A stretch of DNA of 40,273 nt. Origin: Oscillatoriales cyanobacterium (GTDB taxonomy: Bacteria; Cyanobacteriota; Cyanobacteriia; CACIAM-69d). Where the stretch lies: positions 1 to 40,273 of the forward strand of contig RDXB01000055.1 in assembly GCA_004292515.1 (NCBI GenBank). Reading direction: 5' to 3'. Positions 7,328 through 17,537 of this stretch are shown here, piece after piece (position 1 is the first letter of the stretch; every line of letters starts with the position of its first letter). Below the pieces are notes generated by a model. It worked only from the letters and a program-made list of their open reading frames with translations. It was not told the origin of the DNA and ran no database searches. The translations under genes were made by a program, and so were the position numbers.

Positions 7328-10111
7328 ATGAAAACTTCCCGGAAGCCTTCGATCGCTTCCCCATTACCACCCCGATCGCCCCTTGCCCCTTTGCTGGATC
7401 GCATGAGTGCCTCCTTGCCCCGCGATATTCCCAATGCTGACTATCGGTTGCTGGATTCTGAGAAGCTGACCCCGATGATGCAGCACTACGTTGCCGTCAA
7501 GGAGCAACATCCCCAAGCGCTGCTGCTCTATCGGGTGGGAGATTTTTTTGAGACGTTTTTTCAGGATGCCTGCACGATCGCGGAAGTGCTGGAACTGGTG
7601 CTAACTTCCAAGGAAGGCGGCAAGGAGGTCGGGCGCGTGCCCATGGCTGGCGTGCCTCACCATGCGATCGAGCGCTACGCGGCGCAACTGGTGCAAAAAG
7701 GCTATGCCGTCGCCCTTTGTGACCAAACCCAGGATGCGGCAGAGGCCCAGGGCTTGGTGCGGCGGGAGGTGACGCGGATTCTCACGCCGGGCACGGTGAT
7801 CGAAGAGGGAATGTTGGCGGCGCGCAAGAATAACTTTTTGGGGGCGATCGTCCTAGAGCGGCGGCATTGGGGCTTGGCCTACGCAGACATTTCCACGGGG
7901 GAATTTTGGGCCACCCAGGGCGAGGAGTCGGAAGCGCTGGTGCAGGAATTGTGGCGGCTGAGTCCGTCGGAGGTGTTGGTGCCGGTAAATGCGCCGGATT
8001 TGGTGGGGCTGTTGCGGCCGGGCGAGAGTCGATCGAGCCTGAACGGGCGCGGCTTTCCCGACTGGTTGCCCGCCCAGTTTTGCTATGCGTTGCGACCCCA
8101 ATCGCGGTTTGGGGCCACGGAGACGCGGCAACGGTTGTTGGAACGGTTCCGGTTGCGATCGCTGGAAGGGATCGGCTGCGATCGCCGACCCTTGGCGATG
8201 CGGGCGGCGGGCGGCCTGCTGGCTTACCTGGAAGAAACCCACCCCAGCAGCGAGGCCCAAACCCGCGAAATTCCGCTGCAACTGCTGAAAACCTATGAAA
8301 TTACTGATTATTTAATTCTTGATCACCAAACGCGCCGGAATTTGGAGATTGTCCAGACTGTGCGGGATGGGACGCTCACGGGGTCGCTACTCTGGGCGCT
8401 CGATCGCACTGTCACGGCCATGGGCGGGCGGGCCCTGCGGCGCTGGCTGTTGCAACCGCTGCTAGATCTCGATGGGATCACTGCGCGTCAGGGGGCGATC
8501 GGGGAACTGATCGATCGCCCCGACCTGCGCCAAGATTTGCAACGGCTGTTGCGGGAAATGTATGACCTAGAGCGGTTGGCCGGTCGGGCCGGGGCGGGGT
8601 CGGCCAATGCGCGGGATCTGGCGGCCCTGGCAGATTCCCTCGGGCGGTTGCCGGAGCTGGCCCGAGTGGTAGCCGACGGACAATCGCCCTATTTCCGGGT
8701 GTTGCAGCAAGTGCCGCCGGAACTGGAGCAACTGGGCGATCGGCTGCGGGGCGCATTGGTCGAAGAGCCGCCACTCTCGGTGACGGAAGGGGGCCTGATT
8801 CGCGACGGTGTCAACGGCCAGCTCAACACCATGCGCCAACAGTCGGCGGGCGATCGGGAATGGCTGGCAAATTTGGAGGCGATCGAGCGCCAACGCACGG
8901 GCATCAACACCCTGAAAGTGGGCTACAACAAAACCTTTGGCTATTTCATCGGCGTGTCGCGGGCCAAGGCCGACCTCGTACCGGACGACTACATCCGCAA
9001 GCAAACCCTGGTTAATGAGGAGCGCTACATCACGCCGGAACTGAAGGAGCGGGAGGCGCGGATTCTGTCGGCGCGGGATGACTTGAACCGGCTGGAATAC
9101 GAGATTTTTTGCGAGTTGCGATCGGCCACCGGTCTGCTGGCAGATCAAATCCGCAGGGTGGCCTTGGCGGTGGCGGCGATCGATGTGCTGGTTAATTTGG
9201 CAGAGTTGGCGATCGCCCGGGGCTATTGCCGGCCAACGGTCGATCGAGGGCGGATGATCGCGATCGACCAAGGCCGCCACCCCGTGGTGGAGCAATCCTT
9301 ACCCGAAGGCTTTTTTGTGCCCAACTCGACGCAGTTGGGCTATGAAATTGTCAACGGGGAGCTGGTTGATCCTCAAGCAGAGTTCACCGATCCCCAACCA
9401 GATCTCGTGGTGCTGACCGGACCCAATGCCAGTGGCAAAAGCTGTTATTTGCGGCAGGTGGGCTTGATTCAACTAATGGCCCAGGTGGGATCTTATGTAC
9501 CAGCCAAATCGGCCAGGCTGGGAATTTGCGATCGGATTTTCACCCGCGTGGGAGCCGTGGACGACCTAGCCACGGGTCAATCAACCTTCATGGTGGAGAT
9601 GAACGAAACGGCGAATATTCTCAACCATGCCACCGATCGCTCCCTGGTATTGCTCGATGAAATTGGTCGCGGAACGGCTACGTTTGATGGGTTGGCGATC
9701 GCTTGGTCAGTGGCAGAATACTTAGCCAGTGAGCTGCGATCGCGATCAATTTTTGCCACCCACTATCACGAACTGAACGAGCTAGCCACCCTGCTAGAAA
9801 ACGTCGCCAACTATCAAGTTGCCGTCAAAGAACTACCCGATCGAATTGTGTTTTTGCACCAAGTCCAACCGGGCGGGGCCGATCGCTCCTACGGCATTGA
9901 AGCGGCCCGCCTAGCAGGGTTGCCCCCCAGCACGATCGCCCGCGCCCGTGAAATCATGGCGCAAATTGAAAAGCACTCCAAAATCGCCGTTGGTCTCCGC
10001 CACTCCAACAGTTCAGGAACTAAACCCACAACCGCGGCCGGCGTGGTTACACCTGATCCATCCTTGTCCTCTTCAGCGGCCCAGCTTGATATTTTTAGTA
10101 AGAAAAATTAG
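7328..10111 (+). CDS. mutS: DNA mismatch repair protein MutS
   Basis: Recognises base mismatches and small loops and starts mismatch repair. The mismatch-binding motif is GDFFET (F73, E75, the family F-x-E). Connector, lever and clamp regions follow. The ABC-type ATPase has Walker A GPNASGKS (about 698-705), [14 protein letters not shown] (Walker B and signature) and FATHYHEL. Length is 927 aa, longer than E. coli MutS because of an N-terminal extension and a low-complexity C-terminal tail. ATG 7328 is taken as start; ATG 7403 is an alternative that still keeps the mismatch domain complete. Walker A has Ala-Ser where many bacterial MutS have Met-Gly. No mutL is in the window. Confidence 0.97.
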   Translation: MKTSRKPSIASPLPPRSPLAPLLDRMSASLPRDIPNADYRLLDSEKLTPMMQHYVAVKEQHPQALLLYRVGDFFETFFQDACTIAEVLELVLTSKEGGKEVGRVPMAGVPHHAIERYAAQLVQKGYAVALCDQTQDAAEAQGLVRREVTRILTPGTVIEEGMLAARKNNFLGAIVLERRHWGLAYADISTGEFWATQGEESEALVQELWRLSPSEVLVPVNAPDLVGLLRPGESRSSLNGRGFPDWLPAQFCYALRPQSRFGATETRQRLLERFRLRSLEGIGCDRRPLAMRAAGGLLAYLEETHPSSEAQTREIPLQLLKTYEITDYLILDHQTRRNLEIVQTVRDGTLTGSLLWALDRTVTAMGGRALRRWLLQPLLDLDGITARQGAIGELIDRPDLRQDLQRLLREMYDLERLAGRAGAGSANARDLAALADSLGRLPELARVVADGQSPYFRVLQQVPPELEQLGDRLRGALVEEPPLSVTEGGLIRDGVNGQLNTMRQQSAGDREWLANLEAIERQRTGINTLKVGYNKTFGYFIGVSRAKADLVPDDYIRKQTLVNEERYITPELKEREARILSARDDLNRLEYEIFCELRSATGLLADQIRRVALAVAAIDVLVNLAELAIARGYCRPTVDRGRMIAIDQGRHPVVEQSLPEGFFVPNSTQLGYEIVNGELVDPQAEFTDPQPDLVVLTGPNASGKSCYLRQVGLIQLMAQVGSYVPAKSARLGICDRIFTRVGAVDDLATGQSTFMVEMNETANILNHATDRSLVLLDEIGRGTATFDGLAIAWSVAEYLASELRSRSIFATHYHELNELATLLENVANYQVAVKELPDRIVFLHQVQPGGADRSYGIEAARLAGLPPSTIARAREIMAQIEKHSKIAVGLRHSNSSGTKPTTAAGVVTPDPSLSSSAAQLDIFSKKN

Positions 10112-11808
10112 TAAACACCTGGAGATTACTCGCAAAAAAGCAAAGATTTTAAAATAATTGTTACTTGAAATAATAAATTATAACCAGTCACTGAAACGAC
10201 CAACCATTGCTCCAATGGGTCAGGTGAGATAGTAGCAATCTCTACAGTCCTCAGTGTCCTAAGATCGACAGTTAACAAACGGGATATCATTATTAATGGC
10301 TAGATTAATGGCTAGCTCCCATCCCACGAAATTCGCACTGGATCGACTCAGAATGGCGATGAATGACTGAGAATCAGAGTCTCCTTAAACCACATTCCAA
10401 AATGGCGATCGCTGAGTCATTCAAACTGCATACCCCAATCACCACCACACACCACTGCATACCATCGCTCTTAGCCTAAAACCCGCACAATTTGGTAGTC
10501 ACCCATTTTGAGATCAATTAATTTTGAGATCACTCAATCGAAAAGATCAATAAAGAAAGATCGATAAAGATCACTCAATCGATCTAGATTGATATTGATC
10601 CAAATCGCCCAGAACACAGGGAATCACAAGGGAATCACAGGAGTTGGAAACCCAAATTGATGAATAACTCTTTGTCTGTCTCGTTCAATACACCCCTTGA
10701 TAGTTTGTATTAAAACCCATGAACGGAGACCTGAGAGAATATCTGAGCAGCCAAAATTGATACGCTGCACGCCCCAGCGATCGATGTAGATATCAATGTG
10801 GATATCAATGTGGATATCAATGTGGATAGGGGACTTGAGCGCCTTGCCCCCCAGACTATTGGTGCTAGGCTCGTGCCAAAAGATACTTTGCAGACAGCCT
10901 CCAAATTTAGGGGCCGATCAATACCAATCCACTGCAATTTCCCACAAGAGCGAGGTCTCCGACTATTAGCTAGTCCGGTCTGTAGTAAGGGGTACAGATG
11001 TAAGCAACGAGTAAATCTGGTTAATCCTTCAGTCCTGACCACTGCGCCTATTCTTAACCAGCGCTAGCATTAATCTTCGCGGACAGTCAAGCCACTGGCC
11101 AGGGATCGTTTGCTCGTCGATCGCCCCACGCCCACCACAGCGCATAACCATTAATGCCCATGCCGCAGAATCGTGAATGACTAACCCAGTAACCCTTAGG
11201 CGGTGGTGAATACTCTATTCAATGCCAGCAGGCAATTGCAATCTGACAATTTAGTTACCGCCTGTGATCTCCCTCGTTTCTAGTCCTAAAAACACTCGAT
11301 TTCTTGAGCAGAATCATGGCTTTCTCCTGCCACGATCCCACAGACTGATGAGCAGCCAATCTTCATCACAGTCATGGCCAATAACATGGCAGACCGAAAT
11401 AGATAGGGTATGAATGAAGTGGAACAGTGATTGCAGCTCAAGGGACATTCAGAGGCGATCGCCTTTGGCTCAGTGGCATCTGGAGGGGCTGCGCCGAAAA
11501 CCCATACCTAGCCACACCTCTAGGTTTATGCGTATACAGTCCACTCATTTTGGGTGATCAAAATTACTTCAATTAGCATCGATGGATTGGTGATGGTATC
11601 CCCAAGACTGGGTTATCTATTTCTGCAAGGTTGTTGATTTGTCCCCACATTTAACCCCAGCCCCACTCCACTGACCCGCTCCACTGACCCGCTCCACTCA
11701 ACTGTCATCCTCAGGGTTGCGATCGAGGGGTCTAGCACCAACCCGTTGTTGATTATCGATTGCGCGCGATCTTCGCACTCACGTAACTCTCCCGCTCTCT
11801 GACAACCT
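10112..11808. other. Long intergenic stretch without a convincing gene
   Basis: About 1.7 kb between mutS and the GGDEF-EAL gene. The first 600 bases are AT-rich, with interspersed GATCAATAAA/GATCACTCAATCGA motifs (10520-10610). A 12-bp tandem repeat lies at 10789-10824 and a 13-bp duplication (CTGACCCGCTCCA) at 11671-11696. The short open frames are repeat-driven or lack any family-like pattern. No tRNA-like T-loop was found. It could hold an unrecognised small RNA or decayed genes. Confidence 0.6.
10789..10824 (+). repeat. 12-bp tandem repeat, three units
   Basis: Three exact copies of GATATCAATGTG, preceded by a partial unit (GATGTA). It is non-coding as far as can be seen; open frames across it only translate the repeat. 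Confidence 0.95.
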
Positions 11809-14325
11809 ATGACGGAAGCATTTCGCCCCTGCCCTCCCTTGAACCAATCTCCATTGCAGCTTTTTAACCAATTGCAGTGTCCCGTTTGGGTGATCTCCCT
11901 TGAGACCATGAGCCTGCATTGGTCAAACCACGCTGGTCAAAAACTATGGCCCCGATCGAGCCTGCGAGCCTGGATCAAACATGCCCAACAGGGACGTAGC
12001 GATCGCGTTTTGTCGCGGGTCGATCGCGTCCGCCAAGCCCTCGCCGAACAACAAACCTGGACGGAGCAATGGACGTTTTATCGCCAGGGGGAGCTGGTGT
12101 CGATGCCCTGTTTATGTTCTGCCTTAAGTCTGGATGCCTGTCCTGAGGCGCTGTTGTTGGTGGAGGGGCTGGATGAGCGCCTCGAACCGGCTTTGGCGCG
12201 GGCCCTGCGGCTGACGGAAACGAATTTGCAGCAACGGGATGCCACCATGCTGGCTGTGGGTGAGGCCATGCGATCGCTCTTGGGAAATGCCGATAGTGAT
12301 CAGGCAATTAGCCATGCGTTGCAGCTACTGGGCAGCATGACCCATGTGGATCGCGCCTATATTTTTAAAAATCATCCCCACCCGGTGACGGGCGATTTGT
12401 TAACCAGCCAACGCTGGGAATGGACTTACGACCGGGTCACCACCCAAATTGATAACCTGGAACTCCACAATATTTCCTACCAAGCCCTGTCGCCGGAAGA
12501 TTGGCTAGACCCCCTCCGCAGTGACTGCTGCGTTAGTTTTCGGCTCCGGGATCTCCCGGCGGGTCATCCCCTGGTTGAGTTTTTGGGGGCGCAACAAATT
12601 CAGTCAATTTTGGCGTTACCTATTCTGTTGCAGGGGAATTTTTGGGGCTTTTTGGGGTTCGATCGCTGCCGCACGGATCAGCTCTGGACGGAGGCGGAAC
12701 AAAACCTCTTGCGACTGGCGGCGGCGGCGATCGGTTGCACGATTTTGCGTCACCAAAGTGAGGTGAAGCTGGCCAGCTTCAACACTCAAATTGAAGCCCT
12801 GGTGGAGCAGCGCACCCTGAAGTTGCGGGCGGCGGTGCAACAGTTGCAGCAGGAGATTCACGAACGCGAGCGGGCCGAGTCGCAACTGCGCTACAACGCC
12901 TTGCACGATCGCCTGACGGGGTTGCCGAATCGGGCGTTTTTGATGGAGGAGTTGGGCCGGACGATCGCCCAGTTGCAAACCACCGATAGTTTGGGGTTTG
13001 CGATTCTGTTTGTGGATATCGATCGGTTCAAGGTGATCAACGACAGCCTGGGGCACCAGGTGGGCGATGAGCTGTTGGTGGCGATCGCCCACCGATTGCG
13101 CCGTTGCTTGCGGCCGGTGGATTCGATCGCCCGGTTGGATGGCGATGAGTTTGCGATTTTGCTGCGGGATGTGGGCACGCGCACCCAGGCGGAGCAGGTG
13201 GCAGAAGCGATTCACCGATCGTTGGCCCGGCCCGTCACCTTGGGCAGCCAGGAAATTTTTACCAGCGTCAGCATTGGGATTGCCCTAGGATCGCGGGAAT
13301 ATAACTGCGCCGAGTTGCTGTTGCGGGATGCCGATATCTTTATGCGACGGGCGAAGGCAATGCGATCGCGCCACGAGGTGTTCGATCGCGCTGTCCATCA
13401 ACAGGTGCTCACGACGCTGCGGCTGGAATATGACCTGCGCCGGGCGATCGCTCAAATCGAGGAGATGGGCATTGAGCAAGCCAGCCGCCCCGAGGTGGAT
13501 TTGCCCTTTAGCCTGCGCTACCAACCGATCGCCGAAGCCGCCACAGGGTATATCTACTCCTTTGAGGCCCTGCTGCGGTGGAATCATCCGGAACTGGGGC
13601 CCGTCGCGCCCGATCGGTTCATTGCGATCGCCGAAGAAACGGGGCTGATTGTCACCTTGGGGCTGTGGACGCTGTACCGCGCTTGCTACCAACTCAGCGA
13701 ATGGCAACGGCTCTATCCCGAACTCGATCGGCTGCGGATGGCCGTGAACCTGTCGGCCAAGCAGTTCTCGCGGCTGGACTTGATTGAGCAAATCGACCAA
13801 GTGCTGCACCGCACCGGCATTCATCCCGGAACCCTGAAGTTGGAGATTACCGAAACCACGATCGCCGATAACTCCGACCTGGCCGAAGCGACGATGCATG
13901 AGCTGCGCGCCCGCCGGATCACCATTTGTATGGATGACTTTGGCACGGGCTATTCCTCCTTGAGTTACCTGCACCGGTTCCCGCTGGATGTGATCAAAAT
14001 CGATCGCTCCTTCATTGCCCAATTGGGCGGCCGAGACAACACCCAGGCGATCGTCCGCGCGATCATCACCCTAGCGGAGCACTTGGGAATGCAGACCATC
14101 GCTGAAGGTGTCGAACAGCAAGAGCAGCTTCAATGGTTGGCCGGGCTGGGCTGCACTTACATCCAAGGCTATTGGCTAGCCAAGCCCCTCAGCGCTCGGG
14201 GGGCGGGTCAACTGCTGGTTCAGCGAATCTCAGAAGCCGAGACCTTGCGCCAAACCTGGCCCGCCGCCTGCCCCGACAAGTCCTTGCCGGTAGCAGCCAT
14301 TGCCACTCAGCCGCCACAAGGGTAA
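11809..14325 (+). CDS. GAF-GGDEF-EAL cyclic-di-GMP signalling protein
   Basis: A cytoplasmic 838-aa protein of second-messenger turnover. Residues 1-140 resemble a divergent sensor domain. A GAF domain follows (about 150-310), then a coiled-coil linker (EALVEQRTLKLRAAVQQLQQ). The GGDEF domain (about 365-530) has FVDIDRFKVIND and the signature RLDGDEF (444-448 read DGDEF, first Gly replaced). An intact inhibitory I-site RPVD lies five residues before it. The EAL domain has EALLRW from 586, NLSAKQFS, LEITETTI, DDFGTGYSSL from 709, AEGVE and QGYWLAKP, so the phosphodiesterase residues look complete. The enzyme is probably a phosphodiesterase or bifunctional; the DGDEF change makes cyclase activity less certain. 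No transmembrane segment was seen. No operon partner: the next gene starts about 100 bases on and is unrelated. Confidence 0.92.
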   Translation: MTEAFRPCPPLNQSPLQLFNQLQCPVWVISLETMSLHWSNHAGQKLWPRSSLRAWIKHAQQGRSDRVLSRVDRVRQALAEQQTWTEQWTFYRQGELVSMPCLCSALSLDACPEALLLVEGLDERLEPALARALRLTETNLQQRDATMLAVGEAMRSLLGNADSDQAISHALQLLGSMTHVDRAYIFKNHPHPVTGDLLTSQRWEWTYDRVTTQIDNLELHNISYQALSPEDWLDPLRSDCCVSFRLRDLPAGHPLVEFLGAQQIQSILALPILLQGNFWGFLGFDRCRTDQLWTEAEQNLLRLAAAAIGCTILRHQSEVKLASFNTQIEALVEQRTLKLRAAVQQLQQEIHERERAESQLRYNALHDRLTGLPNRAFLMEELGRTIAQLQTTDSLGFAILFVDIDRFKVINDSLGHQVGDELLVAIAHRLRRCLRPVDSIARLDGDEFAILLRDVGTRTQAEQVAEAIHRSLARPVTLGSQEIFTSVSIGIALGSREYNCAELLLRDADIFMRRAKAMRSRHEVFDRAVHQQVLTTLRLEYDLRRAIAQIEEMGIEQASRPEVDLPFSLRYQPIAEAATGYIYSFEALLRWNHPELGPVAPDRFIAIAEETGLIVTLGLWTLYRACYQLSEWQRLYPELDRLRMAVNLSAKQFSRLDLIEQIDQVLHRTGIHPGTLKLEITETTIADNSDLAEATMHELRARRITICMDDFGTGYSSLSYLHRFPLDVIKIDRSFIAQLGGRDNTQAIVRAIITLAEHLGMQTIAEGVEQQEQLQWLAGLGCTYIQGYWLAKPLSARGAGQLLVQRISEAETLRQTWPAACPDKSLPVAAIATQPPQG

Positions 14326-14427
14326 CGATCCTGCGATACTGGAGGGCGATCGAGGGCGAACCTGACTCAATCCGGGCCAACAATCGCAGTAGATCGGTCG
14401 ATTTATGGTCTTCGGGGGTGATTGCAA

Positions 14428-15390
14428 ATGGGACGCTACCTAATCAATCGCGTAGGCATTGCGATCCCCACCCTGTTGGCAATTAGTGTGATCATTTTTG
14501 GCATTTTGGCCCTGGCTCCCGGTGACCCCCTCGGGGAATTTGCCGCCAACGGAGCCTTATCACCCGAGGTGCGATCGCAAATTCGCGCCGCATTTGGGCT
14601 AGACCAACCCATCTATGTGCGCTACTTCAAGTGGCTGTCGGCCTCTCTGCGCGGTGACTTCGGCTATTCCTTCGTTAGTCGCAGCCCCGTCGGTGAGTTA
14701 ATCACCCAGCGCTTGCCCACCACCCTGGCCGTTGTGGGCGTGGCCTATGGTGTCAGTGCGCTCTTGGCATTACCCCTGGGGTTGATTGCCGCTATCAAGC
14801 GTCACGGTTGGGTCGATCGGACCGCCACCATCGTCACCCTAGTGGGCTTTTCGCTGCCTCCTTTCTTTACGGGTTTGTTAGCAATTTTGCTCTTTAGTGT
14901 GCAATTGCGCTGGTTACCGTTCATCTACGACAGCAACCTCCAAGTCACGGACTGGGCGAGCTTGCTAGCTCAACTGCAGCAATCGATCTTACCGATCGGG
15001 GTCTTGGCCCTGTTCCAGTCGGCCGGGCTGATGCGGTTTACCCGGGCCTCGGTGCTGGAACAGATCCATCAAGGCTATGTCCGCACCGCCCGGGCCAAGG
15101 GACTGCCCGAATGGCTGGTGGTGGGCCGCCACATTTTGCGCAACGCCTTGATCCCGGTGGTGACACTGATGGCGCTGGATGTGCCGTCGGTGTTTACGGG
15201 GGCAATTGTCACAGAGCAAGTGTTTCGCGTGCCAGGGATTGGTTCCCTGTTGGTAGACTCAATTCAGCGCAGTGACACCCCTGTAGTGATGGCGATCGCC
15301 TTTATCTACGCCATTTTGATTGTGCTGTTTAACCTGATTGCCGATATTCTCTACGGCTTGCTAGATCCGCGCGTGCGGCTTGATCGGTAA
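14428..15390 (+). CDS. ABC transporter permease, peptide/nickel (DppB/OppB) type
   Basis: Inner-membrane permease subunit of a binding-protein-dependent importer for oligopeptides or similar solutes. The N-terminus MGRYLINRVGIAIPTLLAIS is typical of the family, followed by LAPGDPLGE, a transmembrane core with AAFGLDQP, and the loop RTARAKGLPEWLVVGRHILR (EAA-type coupling motif). The end is GLLDPRVRLDR. Length is 320 aa. TTG 14422 is also in frame, but ATG 14428, preceded by GGGGGTG, is preferred. The partner permease, ATPases and binding protein are not adjacent; dispersed subunits are common in cyanobacteria. Substrate unknown. Confidence 0.92.
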   Translation: MGRYLINRVGIAIPTLLAISVIIFGILALAPGDPLGEFAANGALSPEVRSQIRAAFGLDQPIYVRYFKWLSASLRGDFGYSFVSRSPVGELITQRLPTTLAVVGVAYGVSALLALPLGLIAAIKRHGWVDRTATIVTLVGFSLPPFFTGLLAILLFSVQLRWLPFIYDSNLQVTDWASLLAQLQQSILPIGVLALFQSAGLMRFTRASVLEQIHQGYVRTARAKGLPEWLVVGRHILRNALIPVVTLMALDVPSVFTGAIVTEQVFRVPGIGSLLVDSIQRSDTPVVMAIAFIYAILIVLFNLIADILYGLLDPRVRLDR

Positions 15391-15518
15391 CTCGATCGCC
15401 CAGCACCTAGCCGCCGACTATCGCCGAATATTCGAGAAACTAGAAATCGAAGCGGCTGGAAATCTACACTGTCTCCGCAATCCACGCCCTCAACCTCAAC
15501 TTCACATCATCAATGTAG

Positions 15519-16067
15519 ATGTACAGGAATATGGATGCACAGGCCGCGCTGTATTTAGGATTAATCTTGGTGGCGATCGTAGGGGTGGTGGGCGCACTGA
15601 TCCCGGCGATTCCGGGGCCGAGTTTGGTTGTTTTGGCCGTAGTGGGCTGGGGACTGGTCAAGGGCTGGGCGGTGGTGTCCGTGGCCCTGTGGGTGTCGAT
15701 CGCCGTGTTGATTGCCAGCCTATTGATCGACAATCTGGCGGGCATTGTGGGTGCACAGAAAGCCGGAGCCAGCAAGTGGGGACAAATTGGCTCGATCGTG
15801 GGGCTGTTGCTAGGGTTTTTTGGGTTGCTGCCCGCGCTGCCGGTGGGCGGGCCGCTGGTGGGTATTTTGCTGGGGCCGGTGTTGGGGGCGATCGTAGGAG
15901 AAATGCTTTATCGCCGCACCATACCGCTGATTCCCCGCCTGCGAGTCTCCATCAAAGCAGCCCTCGGGATTCTGTTGGGGTCGATCGTGGGGAATGCCAT
16001 CCAAGGGTTGCTGGCCCTGGGCGCAACGATCGTCTTTGTGGGTACCACCTGGCACACAGCATTTTAG
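15519..16067 (+). CDS. DUF456 family membrane protein
   Basis: A small integral membrane protein of unknown function. Glycine-rich hydrophobic segments include GVVGALIPAIPGPSLVVLAV (the DUF456-like G-x2-G-x3-P-x-x-P-G pattern), LLGFFGLLPALPVGGPLVGI and a C-terminal helix LLALGATIVFVG. Length is 182 aa from ATG 15519; ATG 15531 is an alternative that removes four residues. The TAG stop (16065-16067) is formed where a MITE-like end begins. The gene is alone: the permease upstream ends about 130 bases earlier. Confidence 0.8.
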   Translation: MYRNMDAQAALYLGLILVAIVGVVGALIPAIPGPSLVVLAVVGWGLVKGWAVVSVALWVSIAVLIASLLIDNLAGIVGAQKAGASKWGQIGSIVGLLLGFFGLLPALPVGGPLVGILLGPVLGAIVGEMLYRRTIPLIPRLRVSIKAALGILLGSIVGNAIQGLLALGATIVFVGTTWHTAF

Positions 16068-16479
16068 AGGCTGTCCCTGGCGAGACCATTGGGGACACGG
16101 AGGGCTGAGGGGTTGTCGCTGAATCGCTCGAAACCCTGACTCCACCGTGCCGAGGTCGTTGGGGGCAAGGGGCTTAGGGCCTGTCATCCATTTAGCTCAT
16201 CAATCGGAAAGATCAACGAGGTCAACGAGATCAACGGGTCAGGCTAATGCATTGCCGGTTTCCCTCAACCCAACCCCTCTTCCGACTTGGGAGAGGGACT
16301 AATCTGGCTCTCCTCCGCCCTTTTTGGACGAAGGGGCTGGGAGATGAGGGCAACCCGGATCTAACGGTCTAACGGTCGTCCAAGGGTTTTGGGCGAGGGT
16401 TTTGGGCGTTTGATGAAAGTCCCTAAGCCTTTTGTTACGGCGATCGGAGCCTGGAAGATCAACCCTTTCAGCTTGCCCC
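16067..16479 (+). mobile_element. Compound cluster of MITE-like elements
   Basis: Remnants of at least three element copies. A left end (GAGGCTGTCC) starts at 16067 within the DUF456 stop codon and passes into a right-arm-like piece (ATTGGGGACACGGA). A second left arm (GGGGTTGTCGCTGAATCGC) starts at 16109 and runs to the half-palindrome GGCAAGGGGCTTA at 16176. Its right half resumes at 16424 (TAAGCCTTTTGTTACGG), continues GATCGGAGCCTGGAAGATC, and ends CTTGCCCC before TA at 16480-16481. A different element (16177-16423) splits it at the TA in the middle of the palindrome. Confidence 0.65.
16177..16423 (+). mobile_element. 247-bp inner element with the same ends, nested at a TA
   Basis: Left end GGGCCTGTCATC and, on the minus strand, right end GGGACTTTCATC are near-identical inverted repeats. 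The element is flanked by TA at 16175-16176 and 16424-16425; removing it and one TA restores GGGCTTAAGCC. Inside is an unrelated body with the inverted pair CTTGGGAGAGGG / GGGGCTGGGAGATGAGGG that is common in cyanobacterial intergenic repeats. No reading frame. Confidence 0.65.
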
Positions 16480-16754
16480 TAGGAACCGAAGACGCTCCCA
16501 ACAAGCAAGGGGGCTAGTCGTCTGCACGCATCAGTCGGCAGGGCTGGCGATTGCAGGCATAGCTACCCTGCCCCAAAACGACCCAATTACCAGGAATTTA
16601 ACCAATTGACGGCCAATTAACGGCAATTTTAAACGGACGGCTGTTGATCTCGGCAGCAATCAACGGGCTAAACATCAGTTGTTGAGTTTGGGTTGGTCTG
16701 AGGGGTTTAGCTGGGGTCGGATTGCAGAAACAGCGAGTCCGTGAGCCATTTGAG

Positions 16755-16979
16755 TTAGTCGTTACTCCAGTCTTCTTGGCCGAGCAAATCGCCAACACAA
16801 TCGCGCAGCAAGTAATCGCAACGTTCAAGCTCGAATTCTACGCAAGTCCATTCCCGAGGCGGAATGAATTGGCACAACACGTAAAGGGGCTGGTGGCGAT
16901 CGATGTCGCCTTTGTCCACCAAGTGGCGGGCTTCATCTCGGATCTCATCGATCGAGTAGCGCAGTACAGTTTGCAGCAT
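16755..16979 (-). CDS. DUF4327 family small protein
   Basis: A 74-aa protein of a cyanobacterial family of unknown function. It contains RYSIDEIRDEARHLVDKGDI, QPLYVLCQFIPPREW, CVEFELERCDYLLRDCVGDL and a terminal EDWSND, which follow the family pattern closely. ATG 16979 is preferred to the upstream TTG at 17006: an AAGAGGG ribosome-binding sequence lies just before it and the product then has family length. Two flanking non-coding stretches isolate it. Cytoplasmic, no signal peptide. Confidence 0.85.
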   Translation of the reverse strand: MLQTVLRYSIDEIRDEARHLVDKGDIDRHQPLYVLCQFIPPREWTCVEFELERCDYLLRDCVGDLLGQEDWSND

Positions 16980-17537
16980 CAGAAAAGCCCTCTTAACAAC
17001 GGTCAAAGTCTATTAGTTTGTGTTCAAAACCATCGGTTCGGCAGTATCCGAAACGGATGCACCCAGGGGAGCGCACCACTCTGCGCTCGCAGGTTTGTCG
17101 GTAGCCAACAATACTGAATTTTTACCTATTTTCGTCCGACTGTCGGCCCCCACACACACTATAAGCGGTTAAAAATTCATACAGAATGAGGCGATCGCGC
17201 AATCGTGAGGCTGCTGAATCGGTTGCTCTTCAAGGCAGCAATGGCGCGATCTCCCTTTGACTCGGGGATTGAATGGGTGGATTTTCTGTAAAATCTTCAC
17301 AAAAATTCAGGATAGCGCGAGCAAGCACACATTTGGGAAGTTTTGTATTGATTTAAGGGTTAGCGGGCGATCGCCTAGGGCTTGTTGGTGGGTTTAGCGG
17401 AACACTGAAACCGTTGATTTTGACTGCCTCATGTGCATGTTGCGCTCGTTGTGATTGAAGGATTGAACCTCTAGCTCCCAACCATCTCGCCACCGCGAAG
17501 TCACGATGGGGGTGGCAAGCGATGGGACTACCCCCCC
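16980..17537. other. Intergenic region between DUF4327 and lipid kinase genes
   Basis: About 560 bases. It would contain the promoter of the leftward DUF4327 gene, but no clear -35/-10 pair could be chosen. Near 17480-17530 is an imperfect inverted repeat (TCGCCACC ... GGGGTGGCAAGCGA) just past the end of the leftward lipid kinase gene, which might act as its terminator. No gene recognised. Confidence 0.4.

Noticed and set aside
10710-11067. Opposed frames of 110 and 89 aa in the long intergenic region
   Set aside because: Both translate the GATATCAATGTG repeat and show no domain-like pattern or ribosome-binding site.
12616-14022. Long leftward frames of 199 and 245 aa opposite the GGDEF-EAL gene
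   Set aside because: They are antisense to conserved GGDEF and EAL motifs and are rich in Gln/Arg/His, as expected of shadows.
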